Source: Dastarcus helophoroides
Lineage: Eukaryota > Arthropoda > Insecta > Coleoptera > Bothrideridae
DNA: 64,000 nucleotides
Direction of reading: 5' to 3'
Assembly: GCA_028583605.1 (NCBI GenBank)
Contig: CM053337.1
Span: 24,786,162-24,850,161 of the forward strand
Shown: piece after piece, positions 59,651-64,000 of the stretch
Numbering within the stretch: the first letter of the stretch is position 1
How the letters are laid out: each line of letters opens with the position of its first letter
The notes under the pieces: model-generated
Told to the model about the DNA's origin: nothing
Database searches by the model: none
The model's input: only the letters and a program-made list of their open reading frames with translations
Position numbers and translations under genes: made by a program

Positions 59651-60229
59651 AATCGGATATACAGTGTTTGGTTTATGTCTAAAGCAAGTTATACTTCTTT
59701 TTTACTTTTTTAACTGCTTGTCGACCTGATAAAATCCAAAATTTTAGTCGTAAGGCTGCCAGAGTTGCTTATGGTCCAGCATGCACCAATGATATGTGTT
59801 CTTTCTTGATAAGTAGTTCTGTGAATTTATGCGAAGAAGGAAGAATTAAAGGATGTTTTTGATCATATGACAAATTGGCTCGTCGTAGTCTGCCTCCTAC
59901 ACGTATTAATCATTTTTGGTTCAGAAAGGGAGAGAATGTTAACAACTTGCTACGACTAGGCACAGTACCATTCTTTTGCAGTGAGTCAATATCTTCTGAA
60001 AAGGATTGTCCTTGAACAAATCTTATGAAACAAATTAACGCTTCTCTTATCTCTTCGCAAGTTAAAACACCAGCTTGGCGCCTTTGTTTGGAGCAGTTTT
60101 GTTTGAATCGCAGAAGATATGCTGTAATACGTATTAGCTTAGTGACTGAGCAATATCTAAGAAAAAAGTCATTCTCTTGTGAAATTAGATGTGTAGACAC
60201 ATTTATGTTTTTTTTTTTTCAAAATCAAC

Positions 60230-60990
60230 TTAAGGAATGGGGTTAGTTGATGTGATAGGCCAGTCTTCTCGATCTTGCAAAAGCCACTTAGGTCCGTTCC
60301 ACCATAAACTGTGGGTTAGTAGTTGGTCAGGGTTAAGGCCTCTAGATATTGCATCAGCACGATTATCTGCAGTTTTGACATGTTGTCTCTTGTATTTACC
60401 GGTGAGACTTTGAATATCGGCCACTCTGTTGGCTATGAATGTTTTTTATGCAGTTGGTGAAGAAGCAAGCCAAAATAATACGATTGTGGAATCTGTCCAC
60501 AAGTAACAACTGTCAATATATACTTTTAAACTGGGTACTATCTCAGTAATTAAATGTGATAATAACTGAGCCGCACATTATTCCAGCCTTGGCAAACTTA
60601 TAGTTTTAAGTGGTGCAACTCTTCCTTTAAAGCAAAGAATTTTAACATCAACATTTTCGTTTTTATCTGAGGTTCTAACATAAATGCAAGCACCGTAGGC
60701 TCTTTGACTTGCATCACAGAATCCATCAGATGTGTGTATTCTGAGAATGTAGTGACTTGTCTTGGTACAGAAATATTGTTTAATGTAAGTAATTGTTTTT
60801 GTAAGTTGGACCATTGCTTGTGTATATCTGGTGGTAATGTTTCATCCCAATCTAGACTAAGTTGCCAAAGCCTTTGCATCACTAATTTGGCTAACGTGAC
60901 TACTGGTCCTAAAAATTCCAATGGATCGAAAATACAACAATACTAGATAGTATAGAACGTTTTGTGTGAATAGGATTTGGATCTTGTGTT
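60230..60990 (-). pseudogene. BEL/Pao RNase H region
   Basis: [57 protein letters not shown] (RNase H Asp), [13 protein letters not shown], then DNRADAISRGLNPDQL and WWNGPKWLLQDREDWP are recognisable across several frames. All are standard BEL/Pao blocks. Confidence 0.88.
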
Positions 60991-61199
60991 ATGGAATATT
61001 TAAGAATGTCATTATTAGAATCCCATATTAATCCTAAAGATTTTGAACCTTCCAATTTATCATTAGGCACAACATAATTTTCTGAATTTGGCAGAGTAAG
61101 ATCGAAAATTTCTGGACGACTTGATCTCCATTTTCGCAACTCCAAACATCTCGATTTGAGTATGTGTGTAATCTCTGTGTAGAGTTTTGAAGCATCTTC

Positions 61200-61735
61200 T
61201 TATGTTTGTGCTCCTGTGAGAAGATCGTCAACATAGAAGTCACTCCGAATAGCTTCAGCAGCAACAGGGAATTGTGTCTCGTACTCTAAAGCTAATTGAC
61301 TTAAACATCTTACTGATAGAAATGGTGCTGTTGTGGTACCATAGGTAACCATAGTGTGTATGTTTGTATTTTCTGATCTGGGTCTTCCCGCCACAAAATT
61401 TTTTTATACTTGCGATCATCTTCGTGAATTTGAATTTGTCTAAATATTTTTTCAATGTCGGCTGTAAGAATTACTGGATGAAGTCGAAAAGAAGTGATTA
61501 TTTCAAAAAGTTCTCTTTGAATAGTCGGACCTTTCATTAATGAAGCATTTAGTGCCACTCCAGAATTGGTCTGAGCTGAGGCATCAAATACCACTCGCAA
61601 TTTGGTCGTCAAACTATCTTGCTTTATCTCAGCATGGTGCGGTATGTAGAACCCCGTGGAATCATCATTTCTCAACAAAGACATATAATTCAGATTCCTG
61701 AACGAAATTATTATATTGAAATTTAAATAAGACAT
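61200..61735 (-). pseudogene. BEL/Pao reverse transcriptase
   Basis: YIPHHAEIKQDSLTTKLRVV, FDASAQTNSGVALNASLMKG, VILTADIEKIFRQIQIHEDD (catalytic Asp of motif A) and, in a second frame, FYVDDLLTG (motif C, Tyr-Val-Asp-Asp at 61224-61235). The frameshift near 61390 separates motif A from motif C. Confidence 0.92.
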
Positions 61736-61815
61736 CCTTTTGAAATCGTTTTTCTAAATTGAGCAATCTTTTTTCAGCTGTATCTCTAGAATTGTCCAAT
61801 AAATCTAAATTCTCC

Positions 61816-62594
61816 TTAAATGGTAATTTCACACAGTCTACCATCTAAATTGCGAGAGAAGTTATTTTGAAAATGCAACTCACAATTCGCTTCCTCAATT
61901 GACATAACTGGTTTTGAACCTATGTTCTCCAATTCCCAAAATTTTTTAATTTGATTGCTTAACATTTCGTTAATGTTTAAATTCCAGGAAGTGACATTTA
62001 AATTATGTCTTGAATTGTGAGTCATTCTTCCAGAAACAACTCAACCAAATTGTGTGGTTTTTAATACAGGATTATTTTTATGTGATGTAATTTTATTGGG
62101 ACATAGTACATGAAAGAAAATTTCAATTCCAATCAAAAAATCAATTTTGTTAGATGTTGCAAAATCTCGATCTGCTAACATGATTCCTGAAGGAATTTCA
62201 AAAGATGACACGTTTATGTTGACCATAGGCAATTTTTCGGTGATTTTCGGTAAAAAAAACAATTGAGATTTATTTCATATGAAGTTACCCGTGATGATAA
62301 TTTCACTGTAACTAATCCTGAAATGTGTGATACAGAGCTGTTTATTCCTCTAATTGTCATATTTTTCTGTGTCGGTTTGAGGTTTAACAATCTACACGTT
62401 TCTGTAGTTATAAAATTTGACTGAGAACCTGAGTCCAGTAAGACTCTGCAGGCAATGCATTTACCATTAGCGTTGGAAACATTTATTAACGCTGTGGTTA
62501 ATAACACTTGTGACATTAAATTATTAGTGTGCAATGTATCTTGAATCATATTTTGAGTAAAATTTGATTGTACGACTTGTGTAGCCTTACTCAA
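61816..62594 (-). pseudogene. BEL/Pao protease and spacer region
   Basis: 62594-62214 encodes a retropepsin-like protease with RVLLDSGSQSNFITTETC (active-site DSGS at about 62424-62435) and LVTVKLSSR. The frame then shifts into VNINVSSFEIPSGIMLADRD and IDFLIGIEIFFHVL (LIG.D..-like end of the protease), then IKKFWELENIG, the usual link to the RT. Confidence 0.88.
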
Positions 62595-62613
62595 ATTACT
62601 TGAATCTCCTCAT

Positions 62614-62748
62614 TAAAATATATGTAATTCGCTGGTTTCTTCTTTATGGGCTGTATAATTTATGATGAATAAATAATTGCCACTTTCTTTCTAATCGTGA
62701 ATTTTTTGTTGTTGTTATGACAACAATACAATATCGAACATACCCCAA
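62614..62748 (-). repeat. BEL/Pao 5' LTR
   Basis: Same sequence as 58421-58554. On the - strand it runs from TGTTCGATATTG to GCGAATTACA, so it has TG..CA ends. No primer-binding site is evident inside it, consistent with loss of the leader and gag. Confidence 0.8.
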
Positions 62749-64000
62749 AATTTGAAGATTTCGATTATCTTTTAAATTTGATTATTTCAACACCTCGCCT
62801 TTTTTAAATTTTTACTTTTTAAAACATTTCGAATATTTATTTTTCAAAATGTTGTTGTTCTAAATTAGTGAGACTTTAAAAAATTACATCTTTCTTTAAA
62901 AAACATTGTACTCAAACTCTCAGTTATTTTCAAGATTTTTATTATTTTAAGTTTAAACTTTTTTTTTAAACATGACGTCCTCTAAAAATTTTAATTTTTC
63001 AAATTTTAGATTTTCTTGACACATTCAAATCGATTTTATTGATAATTTCGACAATGTTTCAAAATTTTTGGTCTTTTTGAAAATCCTACTTTATTTTTAA
63101 AAATGTTTTTAAAAACACTTTTTTTTAACTTTTCGACTTTTTTCGAAATTTTAAATATTTATACTTTCTTAGATGTTTCAATCTCTTTCCAAATTTCGGT
63201 ATATTTAAACATTTTGACCTTTGTAAAGTTTAATTTTTTTTTTAATTTCGGCTTTAAAATGTCGAATTTTAAAAAAAAATTATTTTATAGCATTTCAAAA
63301 TGTCGAATTTTAACAAATTCTAAATCTTGCTTTCTTTCAAAACTTCAATTTGTTTTTTGGATAATTAATACGACTTCAAAAATTTTGACTTTGTTAGAAA
63401 ATTTCGATTTCTTAAATATCAAATATTTCTCTTTATTTAAATTTCGACTTTTTTTCCAAATATTGACTTGTGAAAGTCTTGAATTTTCTTGAAAAAAATG
63501 AACAATTTTTTTCAAATTAGTAGCACATTTGTTTGTAAATGTCCATTTTTTTCAAATTCATGCTTTCAATTTTACTTCTTTTTTTAAACATTTGATTTAA
63601 AGCGTCGGCATTTGTTGATTTTTTGTCGAATTTTCTTTTCCCTTAAATGCTATTGCCTTACGTTCGAAATTTCGCTCCTAATTCTGAAAAGTAAACTGTT
63701 TTCGAAATTTTGAGTGTCTGGTCTAATTTTTTCGTTTTTTTTTCACAATTCTCATTTTCACTTTTATAGCGAATTTCAATAAACTATTACTTTTTTTCTT
63801 AAACTGCGACTGTAGAGGCGAATATTTTGTTATAATTTTACTATAAATGTTTCGAAAATGTTTCCAAAATTTCAGTCTCACTTCATATATATCAAGCTTC
63901 CTCTAAGTGTTAACTCTAATCTCAAATATCCTATTTTTTTGGAAATTTTAAAATTTATTGTAAAAAGTCGAGTATTCGACTTCAGTTTTAAAGTCGAAAG
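62749..64000 (+). repeat. T-rich degenerate repeat block to window end
   Basis: TTTCGAC/TTTTTCAAAATTT words, with scattered similarity to 55380-57995 (AATTAGTAGCACAT, CGACTTCAAAAATTT). No coding potential; the ORF at 63103-63492 is low complexity. Confidence 0.55.

Larger units (their letters stand above)
58421..62748 (-). mobile_element. BEL/Pao LTR retrotransposon, gag-less and degenerate
   Basis: Direct repeats of about 130 bp at both ends surround pol-derived segments on the - strand in BEL/Pao order: aspartic protease, RT, RNase H, integrase, C-terminal integrase domain. There is no gag; the protease begins only about 20 bp from the 5' LTR. A purine tract, AAGGTGGGCGG on the - strand, abuts the 3' LTR as a polypurine tract should. 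Many frameshifts and stops. No clear 5-bp duplication was found. Confidence 0.9.

Overview
This is a eukaryotic, AT-rich and very gene-poor window, best read as arthropod (probably insect) nuclear DNA. The evidence is spliced genes with GT..AG introns, together with CR1/Jockey-type and RTE-type LINEs, a BEL/Pao LTR element, two Tc1/mariner-type elements, a pogo-like element and several hAT elements. The exact taxon cannot be told from the sequence. No rRNA, tRNA or CRISPR array was seen.

Two host genes are visible, both on the + strand. (1) The 3' end of a gene lies at 2154-6678: three in-frame exons ending in TGA, then a polyadenylation signal. Its product is basic, then Glu/Gly/Ser-rich, and its first visible stretch looks like a degenerate EF-hand pair. 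(2) A complete LRRC74-like leucine-rich-repeat gene lies at 22469-55325. Seven exons sum to 1404 bp (467 aa plus stop), with every junction in frame, spread over 33 kb. Its introns are packed with transposons. Gene 1 may be the 3' end of a related gene, because its EF-hand-like end resembles the C-terminus of animal LRRC74 proteins.

Layout: 1-1063, the right end of a hAT element cut by the window edge. 1509-1980, a hAT MITE with an exact 8-bp target-site duplication (TSD) inside a LINE fragment. 2154-6782, gene 1, with a foldback MITE and a direct duplication in its last intron. 6921-9830, a degenerate CR1/Jockey LINE (+). 9984-11738, a pogo-like element with TIRs and TA TSDs. 12177-15702 and 18585-22145, two large non-autonomous hAT copies in inverted orientation, with a second LINE copy (-) between them. 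22469-55325, the LRRC74-like gene; its introns hold a mariner-like element (23150-24546), a heptanucleotide satellite (about 26.0-27.1 kb), an RTE fragment, a 4.7-kb hAT element with a nested mariner (36096-40796), an unusual 2.6-kb element with ~185-bp TIRs and a 553-aa DDE-like ORF (44437-47043), and a TIR element (50655-54777). 56.5-57.5 kb, a tandem array. 58421-62748, a gag-less BEL/Pao element (-).

The rest, more than half of the window, is degenerate AT-rich sequence built from TTTCGAAATTTT-like words. It is not random. It falls in long strand-biased blocks (T-rich or A-rich on +), shares recurring landmarks between distant sites, and within the hAT copies forms four tandem units of about 0.5-0.6 kb. 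Much of it therefore looks like transposon bodies. The most interesting items are the long-TIR element with the 553-aa ORF, the satellite-like non-autonomous hAT family, the foldback MITE family, and the mariner whose third catalytic residue is Glu instead of Asp.
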